A stretch of 26,858 bases of DNA from Dolichospermum compactum NIES-806 (GCF_002368115.1 NZ_AP018316.1:558384-585241); one strand, 5' to 3'. Counted from the stretch's first letter, positions 7,284-15,511 are shown. The notes: a model not told the origin generated them from the sequence alone. Translations and numbers: made by a program.

Positions 7284-7936
7284 GAGTTGAAATTTATGTA
7301 GAAGGTACATCTGATAAATATGCAATGGAGGCACTATTAGAACCTTTAATTTACCAGAAATTACAGCAGGGTATTAGTATCAAATTTTTTGCAGTTAAGG
7401 GAAATGATAATGATAAAGGAGGAGATGCTAAGAAAGATTTATTGACAAAAATTCCAACCAAAGCAGTCAATATTATCTGTAATCAGTCGGAGTCAATTGT
7501 GGTAGTCATGCCAGACCTATATCCCAAAAATAGAGGGTTTGAACATGAAACAATTCAAGAGCTAGAAAATGGTGTTTTAAATAATTTTAATCAGGTATTA
7601 GAGTCTAAAGGAATTAATGACAATCGCTTAAAAGAGCGGTTTAGAATTTTTTGTTTTAAACATGATTTAGAAGCCTTAATTTTAGCTGCTGAATCCCAAC
7701 TAATAAATGTACTTGGTGTTAATTCTCTTTCTGTAACATGGACAATACCAGTTGAAGAACAAAATCACAATATTCCCCCGAAAGATATTGTAGAAAAAAT
7801 CTTTCGAGAATGTGGTAAGAAATATAAAGGTTCTGTGAATGCACGCAGAATACTAGAAAATGCTAGATATCAAGATATAGCCGAACTATGTCCGCAAGCT
7901 TTCAAACCATTTGTGGAATTCTTAGAAAATTTGTAA
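7280..7936 (+). CDS. DUF4276-family Toprim-like protein, partner of the ATPase
   Basis: This 218-residue protein opens with a beta strand and the acidic VEGTSD motif (E8, D12). A second acidic strand-end follows, VVVMPDLY (D79), and then the diagnostic HDLEALILA block (H128-A136). These are the positions of the metal-binding Glu/Asp residues in Toprim-like DUF4276 proteins, suggesting a Mg-dependent nuclease or phosphotransfer centre; activity is not proven. The start ATG overlaps the ATPase stop by 4 bp and ureB follows after only 18 bp, so the gene lies in the same transcript as urease. No transposase, direct repeat or integrase accompanies the pair. DUF4276 and DUF3226 are easily confused by eye. 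Confidence 0.8.
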   Translation: MRVEIYVEGTSDKYAMEALLEPLIYQKLQQGISIKFFAVKGNDNDKGGDAKKDLLTKIPTKAVNIICNQSESIVVVMPDLYPKNRGFEHETIQELENGVLNNFNQVLESKGINDNRLKERFRIFCFKHDLEALILAAESQLINVLGVNSLSVTWTIPVEEQNHNIPPKDIVEKIFRECGKKYKGSVNARRILENARYQDIAELCPQAFKPFVEFLENL

Positions 7937-7954
7937 ATTAGGAAAAACTAAATT

Positions 7955-8260
7955 ATGATACCAGGTGAAATCATCACACCAGCAGGTGAAGTAGAATTAA
8001 ATGCAGGTCGTACCACGACTAAATTAGTAGTAGCAAATACGGGAGATAGACCAATTCAAATAGGCTCACATTTTCACTTTTACGAAGTCAACACAGCTTT
8101 ACATTTTGACAGAGAAAAAGCGCGAGGAATGCGATTAGATATTCCCGCAGGTACAGCCGTCAGATTTGAACCAGGAGACGGAAAAGAAATAACATTAATT
8201 CCCCTAGTTGGTAGTCGTAAAATCTACGGCTTCAACAACAAAATTAACGGAAACCTCTAA
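7955..8260 (+). CDS. ureB: Urease beta subunit UreB
   Basis: UreB is a structural subunit of the cytoplasmic nickel urease. The 101 residues match the family length. They start MIPGEIITPAGEVELNAGR and contain the conserved VANTGDRPIQIGSHFHFYEVN and FDREKARGMRLDIPAGTAVRFEPG blocks, ending with the RKIYGFN segment. It lies 18 bp after the DUF4276 gene and 50 bp before ureC. With normal termini on both sides, the upstream insertion has not damaged the subunit. Expression from the ureD/ureA promoter would have to pass through the two inserted genes unless an internal promoter exists; none is evident in the 18-bp gap. Confidence 0.96.
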   Translation: MIPGEIITPAGEVELNAGRTTTKLVVANTGDRPIQIGSHFHFYEVNTALHFDREKARGMRLDIPAGTAVRFEPGDGKEITLIPLVGSRKIYGFNNKINGNL

Positions 8261-8310
8261 AATTCTCTCTGCGCCTCTGCGACTGAAGCGTGATAAAAAA
8301 AGGATAATAT

Positions 8311-10017
8311 ATGAGTTACAAAATGCACCGCCAAGCCTACGCCGATACCTTCGGACCAACAGTAGGAGACAGAATTAGATTGGCCGACACCGAACTATTT
8401 ATAGAAGTGGAAAGAGACTTTACAAACTACGGTGATGAAGTTAAATTTGGTGGCGGAAAAGTCATCAGAGATGGGATGGGACAATCACCTATTTCTAATC
8501 AGGATGGGGCTGTAGATTTAGTGATTACAAATGCTTTAATTCTCGATTGGTGGGGAATTGTTAAAGCAGATATTGGCGTTAAAGATGGCAAAATTTACAA
8601 AATTGGTAAAGCCGGCAATCCCTATATTCAAGACAATATAGATATTATTATTGGACCAGGAACAGAAGCTTTAGCCGGTGAGGGAATGATTCTGACTGCG
8701 GGGGGAATTGATACCCACATCCATTTTATCTGTCCCCAACAAATTGAAGTCGCTATTGCTTCCGGTATTACTACCATGATTGGTGGTGGTACAGGCCCAG
8801 CTACGGGAACAAATGCCACAACTTGTACCCCCGGACCCTGGAATATTTATCGAATGTTGCAAGCTGCTGACGCATTCCCTGTCAATTTGGGATTTTTGGG
8901 TAAAGGTAATACTAGTCAACCTCAAGGGCTAATAGAACAAATTGAAGCCGGAGTGATGGGGTTAAAACTCCATGAAGATTGGGGAACAAATCCTGCCACG
9001 ATTGATACTTGTTTGACCGTTGCTGATGAATATGATGTGCAAGTAGCAATTCACACTGATACTTTAAACGAAGCCGGCTTTGTGGAAGATACAATTGCCG
9101 CTTTTAAACATCGTGCTATTCACACCTACCATACGGAAGGGGCTGGAGGTGGTCATGCACCGGATATTATTAAGGTTTGTGGACAAAGTAACGTTTTACC
9201 ATCTTCCACTAATCCTACCCGTCCTTACACTGTTAACACTCTAGATGAACATTTAGATATGTTGATGGTATGTCATCACTTGGATGCGGCTATTCCTGAA
9301 GATGTATCTTTTGCTGAATCCCGTATCCGTCGAGAAACGATTGCTGCGGAAGACATTCTTCACGATTTAGGCGCGTTTAGTATGATTGCTTCCGACTCAC
9401 AAGCAATGGGCCGTGTCGGTGAGGTAATCATTCGGACTTGGCAAACGGCACATAAAATGAAAGTGCAACGGGGAAGTCTTGCTGGTGATAGTCATGCCGA
9501 TAATTTACGAGCTAAACGTTATGTTGCTAAATATACAATTAATCCGGCAATCACTCATGGTATTTCTGAATATGTGGGGTCAGTAGAAGCGGGAAAATTA
9601 GCGGATTTGTGTTTGTGGAAACCTGCTTTTTTTGGTGTCAAACCGGAAATTGTGATTAAAGGCGGCATGATTGCTTGGTCACAGATGGGCGATGCTAATG
9701 CTAGTATTCCTACACCCCAACCTGTGTATATGCGACCGATGTTTGGCAGTTTTGCTGGTGCTAGAAATGCGACATCATTAACTTTTGTGTCTCAAGCTGC
9801 TTTGTCCAGAGAAATTCCTCAACAATTAGAATTAAGAAAATTAGCGATCGCAGTTTCAGGAACTCGTCAAATTACTAAGCGAGATATGAAATTAAATGAT
9901 GCTTTACCCGAAATTGAAGTAGATCCAGAAACCTACGAAGTTCGCGCCGACGGTGAATTATTAACTTGTGAACCAGCAACAGTTTTACCGATGGCACAAA
10001 GATACTTTCTGTTTTAG
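8311..10017 (+). CDS. ureC: Urease alpha (catalytic) subunit UreC
   Basis: This is the catalytic subunit that hydrolyses urea to ammonia and carbamate at a di-nickel centre. It is full length at 568 residues. Nickel ligands and catalytic residues are all present: H136 and H138 (GGIDTHIHF), the lysine to be carbamylated K219 (MGLKLHEDWG), H221, H248 (AIHTDT), H274 (HTYHTEGAGGGHAPD) and D362 (ASDSQAMG). The mobile-flap Cys321-His322 pair is in VCHHLDAAIPEDV. The enzyme should therefore be functional if UreE, UreF and UreG are supplied from elsewhere. A weak AGGA ribosome site precedes ATG 8311. The 50-bp gap before it carries a fragment of a dispersed CTCTGCG repeat. It contains one HIP1 site (9844-9851). 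Confidence 0.98.
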   Translation: MSYKMHRQAYADTFGPTVGDRIRLADTELFIEVERDFTNYGDEVKFGGGKVIRDGMGQSPISNQDGAVDLVITNALILDWWGIVKADIGVKDGKIYKIGKAGNPYIQDNIDIIIGPGTEALAGEGMILTAGGIDTHIHFICPQQIEVAIASGITTMIGGGTGPATGTNATTCTPGPWNIYRMLQAADAFPVNLGFLGKGNTSQPQGLIEQIEAGVMGLKLHEDWGTNPATIDTCLTVADEYDVQVAIHTDTLNEAGFVEDTIAAFKHRAIHTYHTEGAGGGHAPDIIKVCGQSNVLPSSTNPTRPYTVNTLDEHLDMLMVCHHLDAAIPEDVSFAESRIRRETIAAEDILHDLGAFSMIASDSQAMGRVGEVIIRTWQTAHKMKVQRGSLAGDSHADNLRAKRYVAKYTINPAITHGISEYVGSVEAGKLADLCLWKPAFFGVKPEIVIKGGMIAWSQMGDANASIPTPQPVYMRPMFGSFAGARNATSLTFVSQAALSREIPQQLELRKLAIAVSGTRQITKRDMKLNDALPEIEVDPETYEVRADGELLTCEPATVLPMAQRYFLF

Positions 10018-10136
10018 AAACCCTCCAATTTGAGAATTATTTTATTTCCCAAATTTTGAGTTTCTAATCAACATTTAAGATATCACGGCTGATAATCTAG
10101 CAAGAGGGTTTGTATTAAAAAACCGAGGAATTAAAA

Positions 10137-10973
10137 TTGAATATACTAGAATTTTCCTTACTGGTTTGGCTAGGATCATTTAGTGCCGGCTTAGTCGGAG
10201 CATTAACTGGCTTAGGTGGTGGAGTTGTCATAGTTCCCTTATTAACTTCCGTGTTTGGAGTTGATATTCGCTATGCTATTGGTGCATCACTAGTGTCAGT
10301 TATTGCTACATCACTAGGTTCAGCTTCTACTTATATTAACAAAGGCTACGCCAATCTGCGTTTGGGAATGTTCCTGGAGGTAGCGACGACTATTGGCGCT
10401 CTTGTTGGTGCTTTACTAGCAACTCATATCACCGTAAAAATACTCTCTTTAATTCTGGCGATTGTGCTAATCTATTCAGCATACTTATCTCAACGACCCA
10501 GACCAGAACAAGCAGAAATTGGTTTACCAGACCCTTTAGCAGAATATCTCCAGCTTCATGGTACTTATCCTACGGCTGATGGTATAGTCTCTTACCAAGT
10601 TCACTCTTTACCTGCTGGATTTAGCATTATGGTAGTAGCAGGAGTGCTTTCTGGTTTACTGGGGATTGGTTCGGGAGCATTCAAGGTATTGGCAATGGAT
10701 CAGGCTATGCGCCTCCCATTTAAAGTTTCCACTACCACCAGCAATTTCATGATTGGTGTCACAGCCGCAGCTTCAACAGGTGTTTATTTAACAAGAGGAT
10801 ATATAGATCCAGGTTTATCTATGCCCGTCATGTTAGGAGTGTTACCCGGTGCTTTTTTGGGAGCGAGAATCTTAATCGGCGCGAAAACCCAAATTTTGAG
10901 AATTATTTTCAGCCTTGTACTAGTAGTAATGGCGTTAAAAATGATCTATAACATTCTAATGGGAGGACTGTAA
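10137..10973 (+). CDS. TSUP-family (TauE/SafE) permease, long form with central loop
   Basis: This 278-residue inner-membrane protein is made of two homologous halves. Each has a glycine-rich membrane entry: GLVGALTGLGGGVVIVPLL (about 18-36) and GVLSGLLGIGSGAFKVLAMD (about 164-183). A hydrophilic loop of about 40 residues joins the halves. TSUP proteins export or import small anions such as sulfite or sulfonates. The start is the TTG at 10137, supported by GAGGAA eight bases upstream and by the absence of a better ATG. It follows ureC by 119 bp and precedes a DUF1634 protein by 2 bp. That two-gene arrangement is the usual TSUP-DUF1634 pair, so the two probably form one transporter. Confidence 0.87.
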   Translation: MNILEFSLLVWLGSFSAGLVGALTGLGGGVVIVPLLTSVFGVDIRYAIGASLVSVIATSLGSASTYINKGYANLRLGMFLEVATTIGALVGALLATHITVKILSLILAIVLIYSAYLSQRPRPEQAEIGLPDPLAEYLQLHGTYPTADGIVSYQVHSLPAGFSIMVVAGVLSGLLGIGSGAFKVLAMDQAMRLPFKVSTTTSNFMIGVTAAASTGVYLTRGYIDPGLSMPVMLGVLPGAFLGARILIGAKTQILRIIFSLVLVVMALKMIYNILMGGL

Positions 10974-10975
10974 TT

Positions 10976-11533
10976 ATGTATAAATTAAATTCTGGTTTTC
11001 GTTGGACTTGCACAACACAAATAGAAACAGAAGTTGGAACTTTCACTTTTGAATTGGCAGAACAGAATTCTCATATTCAAGAGTTAGAAAAACAGCGACT
11101 TAATCATGGAGTACAAATAAATTATCAGAGTGAAATTGTTAGTCATCTAATACTGACGAAATCAGCCAATGAAAAACAATTAGCATATTTACTCAGTAAT
11201 TTGCTTAAATATGGAGTTTTAAGTGCTAGTTTTATAGTGTTATTCGGTGGAATTTTATACTTAATTAATCATGGTTTTGAGCCTGCTAAATATCAAGTAT
11301 TTATAGGTACACCATCTCAGTTTCGCTCTCCTATCGGTATAGTTAATGCGGTTTTAGCCGGTAGTCACCGGGGAATTATTCAACTAGGACTGTTATTACT
11401 AATTGCTATCCCTATTTTACGGGTGATTATTTCTTGCTTAACTTTTCTTTTACAACGCAATTTTATCTATGTCATCATTACATTATTAGTGCTTACTAGT
11501 TTGACTTATAGTCTGGTGGGAGCATATTACTAA
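10976..11533 (+). CDS. DUF1634 membrane protein, TSUP partner
   Basis: The C-terminal 110 or so residues match DUF1634: three membrane segments at about 75-97, 131-157 and 161-182, with GTPSQFRSPIGIVNAVLAG between the first two and LLLLIAIPILRVIISC in the second. DUF1634 genes are regularly found directly after TSUP permease genes and are thought to be accessory subunits. GGGAGG ahead of ATG 10976 and a 2-bp gap to the permease stop indicate coupled translation. The first 70 residues are soluble and polar, longer than in most family members, so this may be a strain- or clade-specific extension. Confidence 0.82.
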   Translation: MYKLNSGFRWTCTTQIETEVGTFTFELAEQNSHIQELEKQRLNHGVQINYQSEIVSHLILTKSANEKQLAYLLSNLLKYGVLSASFIVLFGGILYLINHGFEPAKYQVFIGTPSQFRSPIGIVNAVLAGSHRGIIQLGLLLLIAIPILRVIISCLTFLLQRNFIYVIITLLVLTSLTYSLVGAYY

Positions 11534-11538
11534 TTTTT

Positions 11539-11557
11539 GGGCGCATACCCTGCGCCC
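11539..11557. terminator. Hairpin between convergent genes
   Basis: GGGCGCA-TACCC-TGCGCCC forms a perfect GC-rich 7-bp stem with a 5-nt loop, six bases after the DUF1634 stop codon and about 30 bp from the end of the convergent pirin gene. There is no T-run after it on either strand, so rho-independent function is doubtful. It could be a dispersed repeat. Confidence 0.4.
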
Positions 11558-11587
11558 CTATGGGATATGAAAATGATCATGAGTGTT

Positions 11588-12304
11588 TTAACCCAAATCA
11601 AATAGTAATATTTCCGCAGTTGAATTAGTGCTAATTGTTAATTTTTCTTCTCCTGTAATTTCTACGCCATCTCCTGCCTTTAATGCGTGATTATTGAAAA
11701 TTACTTCACCCTTAGCTATCTGTAACCAAGCATAACGATGATTTTGAACATGATAATTTACTACATCACCTGCTGCTAAAATTCCTGCATATAAAGAGAC
11801 ATCTTGGTGAATTGTTACAGCCCCATCCCTGCCATCTTCCGCCGCAATTAAACGGAGTTTTCCCTGCTTTTCTGACATCGGAAAAGCTTTTTGTTCATAT
11901 CTAGGTTTGATGCTTTGCTGATTTGGTAAAATCCAGATTTGTAGTAGGTGTAATTCTTCAGTTTGGGAAGGATTAAATTCACTGTGCATAATTCCAGTTC
12001 CTGCACTCATAACCTGGGCTTCACCGGGGAAAATTACCGAACCTGTTCCTAAACTATCTTTATGTTCCACCGTACCTGATAAAACATAAGTGAGAATTTC
12101 CATATCTTTATGTCCATGAGTGGGAAATCCTGCACCAGCAGCAATGCGATCATCATTAATCACTCGTAAAGAACGAAATCCCATCCGTTTGGGATCATAA
12201 AAACTGCTAAAGGAAAATGTATGATAACTATTGAGCCAATCAATGTGATTATGTCCACGGGCATTGCCATCATGAATTACATAATTAATGGTATTTTGAG
12301 TCAT
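11588..12304 (-). CDS. Pirin-family bicupin protein
   Basis: At 238 residues this is the short YhhW-type pirin, with two cupin folds. The N-terminal cupin shows the metal ligands H63 and H65 (FPTHGHKDMEIL), H107 and E109 (GIMHSEFN), and the pirin-specific HNHIDWLNSYHTFSF and GFRSLRVINDD blocks. Bacterial members bind Fe or Ni and some have quercetin dioxygenase or redox-sensing activity; the actual substrate here is unknown. It is a single gene, divergent from the DUF393 gene at 12457 with 152 bp between. Two Shine-Dalgarno-poor Mets are unlikely alternatives; ATG 12304 gives the standard start. Confidence 0.9.
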   Translation of the reverse strand: MTQNTINYVIHDGNARGHNHIDWLNSYHTFSFSSFYDPKRMGFRSLRVINDDRIAAGAGFPTHGHKDMEILTYVLSGTVEHKDSLGTGSVIFPGEAQVMSAGTGIMHSEFNPSQTEELHLLQIWILPNQQSIKPRYEQKAFPMSEKQGKLRLIAAEDGRDGAVTIHQDVSLYAGILAAGDVVNYHVQNHRYAWLQIAKGEVIFNNHALKAGDGVEITGEEKLTISTNSTAEILLFDLG

Positions 12305-12456
12305 GATTTTACCTTGCTATTTAATAATGATTTGGTTTACAGAATTGCCCAAACAGAAGTATTTTTTTAACTGTTTATATAGTAAAGTAAAGACAGATAA
12401 ATTCACAAGTACGCACTCAAAAGTAAGATACTTACCAAAAACATACTATTAATTTT

Positions 12457-12870
12457 ATGAATTACTACGTGATCTATGATGGCAACTGTAATCTTTGTGT
12501 AACTTTAGTCCAATTGTTGGAAACTTTAGACCAAGGGAAAATGTTTCTCTACGTTTCTATGCAAGATGAGGAGACATTATCTCAATGGGGAATTACTTCC
12601 ACAGATTGTCAACAGGGGATGATTTTAATTGATGGTAATGCTACCCAGAGACGTTGGCAAGGTAGTAATGCGGCTGAGGAAATTGGACGACTATTGCCTT
12701 CGGGTAGTATATTTGTGGATGCGTATCGGATGTTACCGGGGATGAAATGGGCTGGAGATAGGTTTTATGAGCAAATTCGGGATCATCGTTATACATTGTT
12801 TGGTAAGCGATCGCAAACCTATCAATCAGCATACTGTGTAGATGGTAGTTGTAAAACTGGTAACGAGTGA
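12457..12870 (+). CDS. DUF393 (DCC, YuxK-type) thiol-disulfide oxidoreductase-like protein
   Basis: This 137-residue protein begins YYVIYDGNCNLC, the D-x-x-C-x-x-C signature (D8, C11, C14) of the DCC/DUF393 thioredoxin-fold family. The remaining fold elements (about 30-110) include AAEEIGRLLP and the aromatic FYEQIRDHRYTLFGKRS segment. Two more Cys lie near the C-terminus (YCVDGSCK). Family members are predicted thiol oxidoreductases without a settled substrate. It is transcribed alone, divergently from pirin. It contains one HIP1 site (12807-12814). Confidence 0.82.
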   Translation: MNYYVIYDGNCNLCVTLVQLLETLDQGKMFLYVSMQDEETLSQWGITSTDCQQGMILIDGNATQRRWQGSNAAEEIGRLLPSGSIFVDAYRMLPGMKWAGDRFYEQIRDHRYTLFGKRSQTYQSAYCVDGSCKTGNE

Positions 12871-12967
12871 TATTGAGCCTGACTCTAATTTAGTATAAAA
12901 GTTCTAGTATGTAAGCATTTAAACCTCTTTTCTGAGTAATTCCTGTCATTTTCGCATTCCTATCCTA

Positions 12968-13000
12968 AAATATAGTTAACCTTAAGGGTTAACTATATTT
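12968..13000. promoter_or_regulatory. Perfect 14-bp palindrome, possible toxin-antitoxin type operator
   Basis: AAATATAGTTAACC (12968-12981) and its exact reverse complement GGTTAACTATATTT (12987-13000) flank a 5-nt centre TTAAG. The site ends 16 bp before the ATG of a short toxin-like remnant (13017). Such AT-rich palindromes at a start codon are typical of autoregulated toxin-antitoxin promoters. An attenuator hairpin is the alternative. Confidence 0.45.
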
Positions 13001-13016
13001 ATAGAACCGTGATAAA

Positions 13017-13142
13017 ATGGACATTGTATTCGAGAGTAGCAAGTTTGAAGAAGACTTCAACATGATAAAGTTTTACCTTCTAGCCACTGTAATGATTTAA
13101 AGCAAAGGTGGGAATGGGTGTTAAATGAGGAGAAAAGCTAAT
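13017..13142 (+). pseudogene. Frameshifted remnant of a small RelE/HigB-like gene
   Basis: ATG 13017 opens with MDIVFESSKFEEDF, which resembles the N-terminus of RelE/HigB-type toxins, then breaks off at TAA 13098-13100 after 27 residues. A second frame overlaps it and continues with KVLPSSHCNDLKQRWEWVLNEEKS to TAA 13140-13142. The two pieces together suggest a gene reduced by an internal deletion and frameshift. The assignment rests on the opening motif only. No antitoxin gene is seen next to it: the following gene is convergent and unrelated. Confidence 0.35.
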
Positions 13143-13147
13143 TATTT

Positions 13148-13576
13148 TTACTGACTCGGCTGATTAAACACTTCTAAAATTTGCCGACAAACCTGTTTTA
13201 GTTTTTCCCCAACAACAGCGGATGGTACAGCATCACCGACAAAACTCCAGGTTTCCACCGTAGAAAGTCGCCAAACTTCCCCACTGTGGTCAAATCCAGC
13301 AGCTTCGACACCAATGGCGCGACGGTGATGATTGATGGGATCTTGATAAAATCGGATTTGAATTAAAATACTGCGACAGCGCCAAGATTTGCTAATGCCG
13401 GGAAAGTGAAAACCAATGTCTATGGAATCTGGATCTACTAGTTCTCTGGTTTCTGGATCATTGTGCCAGGGTTTAAGATCGGATTTGACATCAGGAAATT
13501 CATATTTGAATAAATTTACTACTGTCGCAATTTTGCTGGCAAATTCTAGGTTTGTGGCTTGTTCGGCTGCGTTCAC
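13148..13576 (-). CDS. Conserved hypothetical protein, 142 aa
   Basis: A soluble protein with no signal peptide or membrane segment. I do not recognise a named domain. It shows alternating hydrophobic and charged stretches, a tryptophan-rich middle (residues about 37-66, including PGISKSWRCRSILIQIRFY) and an acidic/proline loop (NDPETRELVDPDSIDIGFHFPG). Composition and even codon use look coding, and the ATG at 13576 starts a clean frame through to the TGA-free end at 13148. It lies 138 bp from the divergent psbQ gene; function cannot be stated. The pattern of aromatic and acidic strands would suit a small beta-rich fold. Confidence 0.7.
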   Translation of the reverse strand: MNAAEQATNLEFASKIATVVNLFKYEFPDVKSDLKPWHNDPETRELVDPDSIDIGFHFPGISKSWRCRSILIQIRFYQDPINHHRRAIGVEAAGFDHSGEVWRLSTVETWSFVGDAVPSAVVGEKLKQVCRQILEVFNQPSQ

Positions 13577-13714
13577 TCAATAATACTCCTCTATGCGGTT
13601 GGTCTGCGGGGAAGATCAAGACAGAAAAACCTGAGTTAATTGTAACGGTTCATTACATGGCGATCTAAAATAACACTGTTAATCTGTAAACAAACAAAAA
13701 ATTAATTTCCATTT

Positions 13715-14167
13715 ATGGTGCGTCAACGTTCTATTTTCTCACTGATTTTTGTACTATTAGCCACATTTTTGATTAGTTGTGGTAGTCCTACTGTTGCTAC
13801 TGTACCACCATCTTATACAGCAGCGGAAGTTGCAAAAATTCAGGAATATGTTCCCGGAATTCAGATGGTGCGCGATCGCTCTTCCGAACTCCAAAACCTG
13901 ATTAAAGCAGGTGAATGGGTGAAAGTGGGTAATTTTATTCACGGACCCATGACAGAAGCTAGGTTAAATATGACTTATATCATTCCCAACCTAGCCAAGC
14001 AAAGCCAAGCTCAAGCCAGACAAATCAGTAAAGATTTGTTGAAAGACCTAGTAAGAATTGATCAAGCTGCTGCTGCGGGCAATACTAGCCTAGCTGCGAG
14101 TAAATACCAAGAAGCGTTTGCAGATATTGACAAATTCCTAGAACTAGTTCCCGAAAAGAGTAGCTAA
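13715..14167 (+). CDS. psbQ: Photosystem II lipoprotein PsbQ (CyanoQ)
   Basis: This 150-residue protein has an N-terminal lipoprotein signal: basic MVRQR, a hydrophobic core, and the lipobox LISC with the lipidated Cys at residue 22. The mature part is an all-alpha four-helix bundle, with the typical EYVPGIQMVRDRSSEL and WVKVGNFIHGPMTEAR blocks and an Ala-rich last pair of helices. CyanoQ sits on the lumenal side of photosystem II and stabilises the oxygen-evolving complex and assembly intermediates. It is a single gene with its own promoter region. TGTTCCC heptamers lie just downstream at 14219-14239. It contains a HIP1 octamer at 13872-13879. Confidence 0.9.
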   Translation: MVRQRSIFSLIFVLLATFLISCGSPTVATVPPSYTAAEVAKIQEYVPGIQMVRDRSSELQNLIKAGEWVKVGNFIHGPMTEARLNMTYIIPNLAKQSQAQARQISKDLLKDLVRIDQAAAAGNTSLAASKYQEAFADIDKFLELVPEKSS

Positions 14168-14218
14168 AAGAGGAGCGTAGGGGCGCAGGAGGCAGGAGAA
14201 AGAAGGAAATTTCTCCCC

Positions 14219-14239
14219 TGTTCCCTGTTCCCTGTTCCC
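14219..14239. repeat. Tandem heptanucleotide repeat TGTTCCC x3
   Basis: Three perfect copies of TGTTCCC lie between psbQ and the oxidase gene. They are the reverse complement of the GGGAACA array at 1889-1916. Confidence 0.8.
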
Positions 14240-14341
14240 TGGTTCAATTCGAGTCTTGAATCACAAAATGCTAGGGTAATGGAGTGATAGGGTGGAGAGG
14301 AAGACTTTTCATTCTTCACCCCTAACTCAATCGCAAAAACT

Positions 14342-15511
14342 ATGAATGTAGTAATTATCGGCTGTGGCGTGGTTGGGGCGGCGATCGCCTATGAACTCAG
14401 CCAAGTTAAAGGTTTAAAAATCACCGTTTTCGAGCAAAAACAACCCGCACAAGGTTCTACCAGCGCCGCTCTCGGTGTATTAATGGGCGTAATTAGCCAT
14501 AAAACCAAGGGTATTGCTTGGCGAATGCGACAAAGTAGCATCCAACGCTATGAAACTTTGATTCCTGAATTAGAAGGAATTACAGGGCGGAAAATCCCTT
14601 GTAATCGTCAAGGAATCGTGATGCTATTATCAGAAAACTTAGAGCGTCCCTTAGAAAGTGGCGTTGAAGTCCTTTCCGAATGGGAACAACTACGAGAAAT
14701 TCGCCAATCCCAAGGTTGGGAATTACAAGTTTGGGATCAAGAACAACTGCAAAAATATTGTCCCCAAGTTAGTCACCCGCAAATTATTGGCGCTGTCTAT
14801 TCTCCCCAAGACTTACAACTAAATGCCACAGCTTTAACTTTAGCTTTAGTAGATGCAGCCCAACGTAATGGCGTAAATTTCAAGTTTGGTGTGTCGGTTA
14901 CTGGCACAGAAACTCCTCCTCCTCCTCCCCCAACACCTTTACACATCAAAAAAGGATTGGGAGAAGCGCGTAAATGTAATTTTATTGAAACTACAGAGGG
15001 CAAAGTTACCGCTGATTGGTTTATTATGTCTGCGGGTTTGGGTTCAACAGCCTTAACTGCACAATTAGATCAAATGGTAAATATCCGTCCAGTGCTGGGA
15101 CAAGCTTTATATTTAAGCTTAGGACGCAGTTTAGGAAATCCCGATTTTCAACCTGTAATTACTGGTAATGATGTGCATATTGTGCCAATGGGAAATGGTG
15201 ATTATTGGGTGGGAGCAACGGTAGAATTTCCCAATCATGAAAATCAAATATCCGCAAGTCAAGAATTATTGGATATTGTCAGACAACAAGCGATCGCCTT
15301 TGCCCCAGATTTAGCCGCAGCCAAGGTGATCCGCACTTGGTCAGGGTTGCGCCCCCGTCCCGAAGGCAGACCAGCACCAGTAATTGATCAACTACCGGGT
15401 TTTACTAATGTTCTCCTCGCTACGGGACACTATCGCAATGGGGTTTTACTCGCCCCAGCAACAGCCACAGCCATTCGGGAAATGATTTTACCTCAAGATT
15501 CTCGTGCTTAA
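14342..15511 (+). CDS. FAD-dependent D-amino-acid-oxidase-family protein (ThiO/glycine-oxidase-like)
   Basis: The protein has 389 residues, with the Rossmann FAD motif GCGVVGAAIAYEL at 7-19 and the acidic E31 that binds the FAD ribose. The DAO-fold C-terminal signature WSGLRPRPEGRPAPVID is followed by LLATGHYRNGVLLAPATA. The family oxidises amines or amino acids to imines; ThiO glycine oxidase is the nearest characterised relative, but cyanobacterial ThiO is often fused to ThiG and this one is not, so the substrate stays open. Residues about 190-212 form an unusual insertion with six consecutive prolines (192-197), encoded by a CTC/CCT microsatellite. HIP1 sites lie at 14381-14388 and 15290-15297. 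Confidence 0.82.
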   Translation: MNVVIIGCGVVGAAIAYELSQVKGLKITVFEQKQPAQGSTSAALGVLMGVISHKTKGIAWRMRQSSIQRYETLIPELEGITGRKIPCNRQGIVMLLSENLERPLESGVEVLSEWEQLREIRQSQGWELQVWDQEQLQKYCPQVSHPQIIGAVYSPQDLQLNATALTLALVDAAQRNGVNFKFGVSVTGTETPPPPPPTPLHIKKGLGEARKCNFIETTEGKVTADWFIMSAGLGSTALTAQLDQMVNIRPVLGQALYLSLGRSLGNPDFQPVITGNDVHIVPMGNGDYWVGATVEFPNHENQISASQELLDIVRQQAIAFAPDLAAAKVIRTWSGLRPRPEGRPAPVIDQLPGFTNVLLATGHYRNGVLLAPATATAIREMILPQDSRA

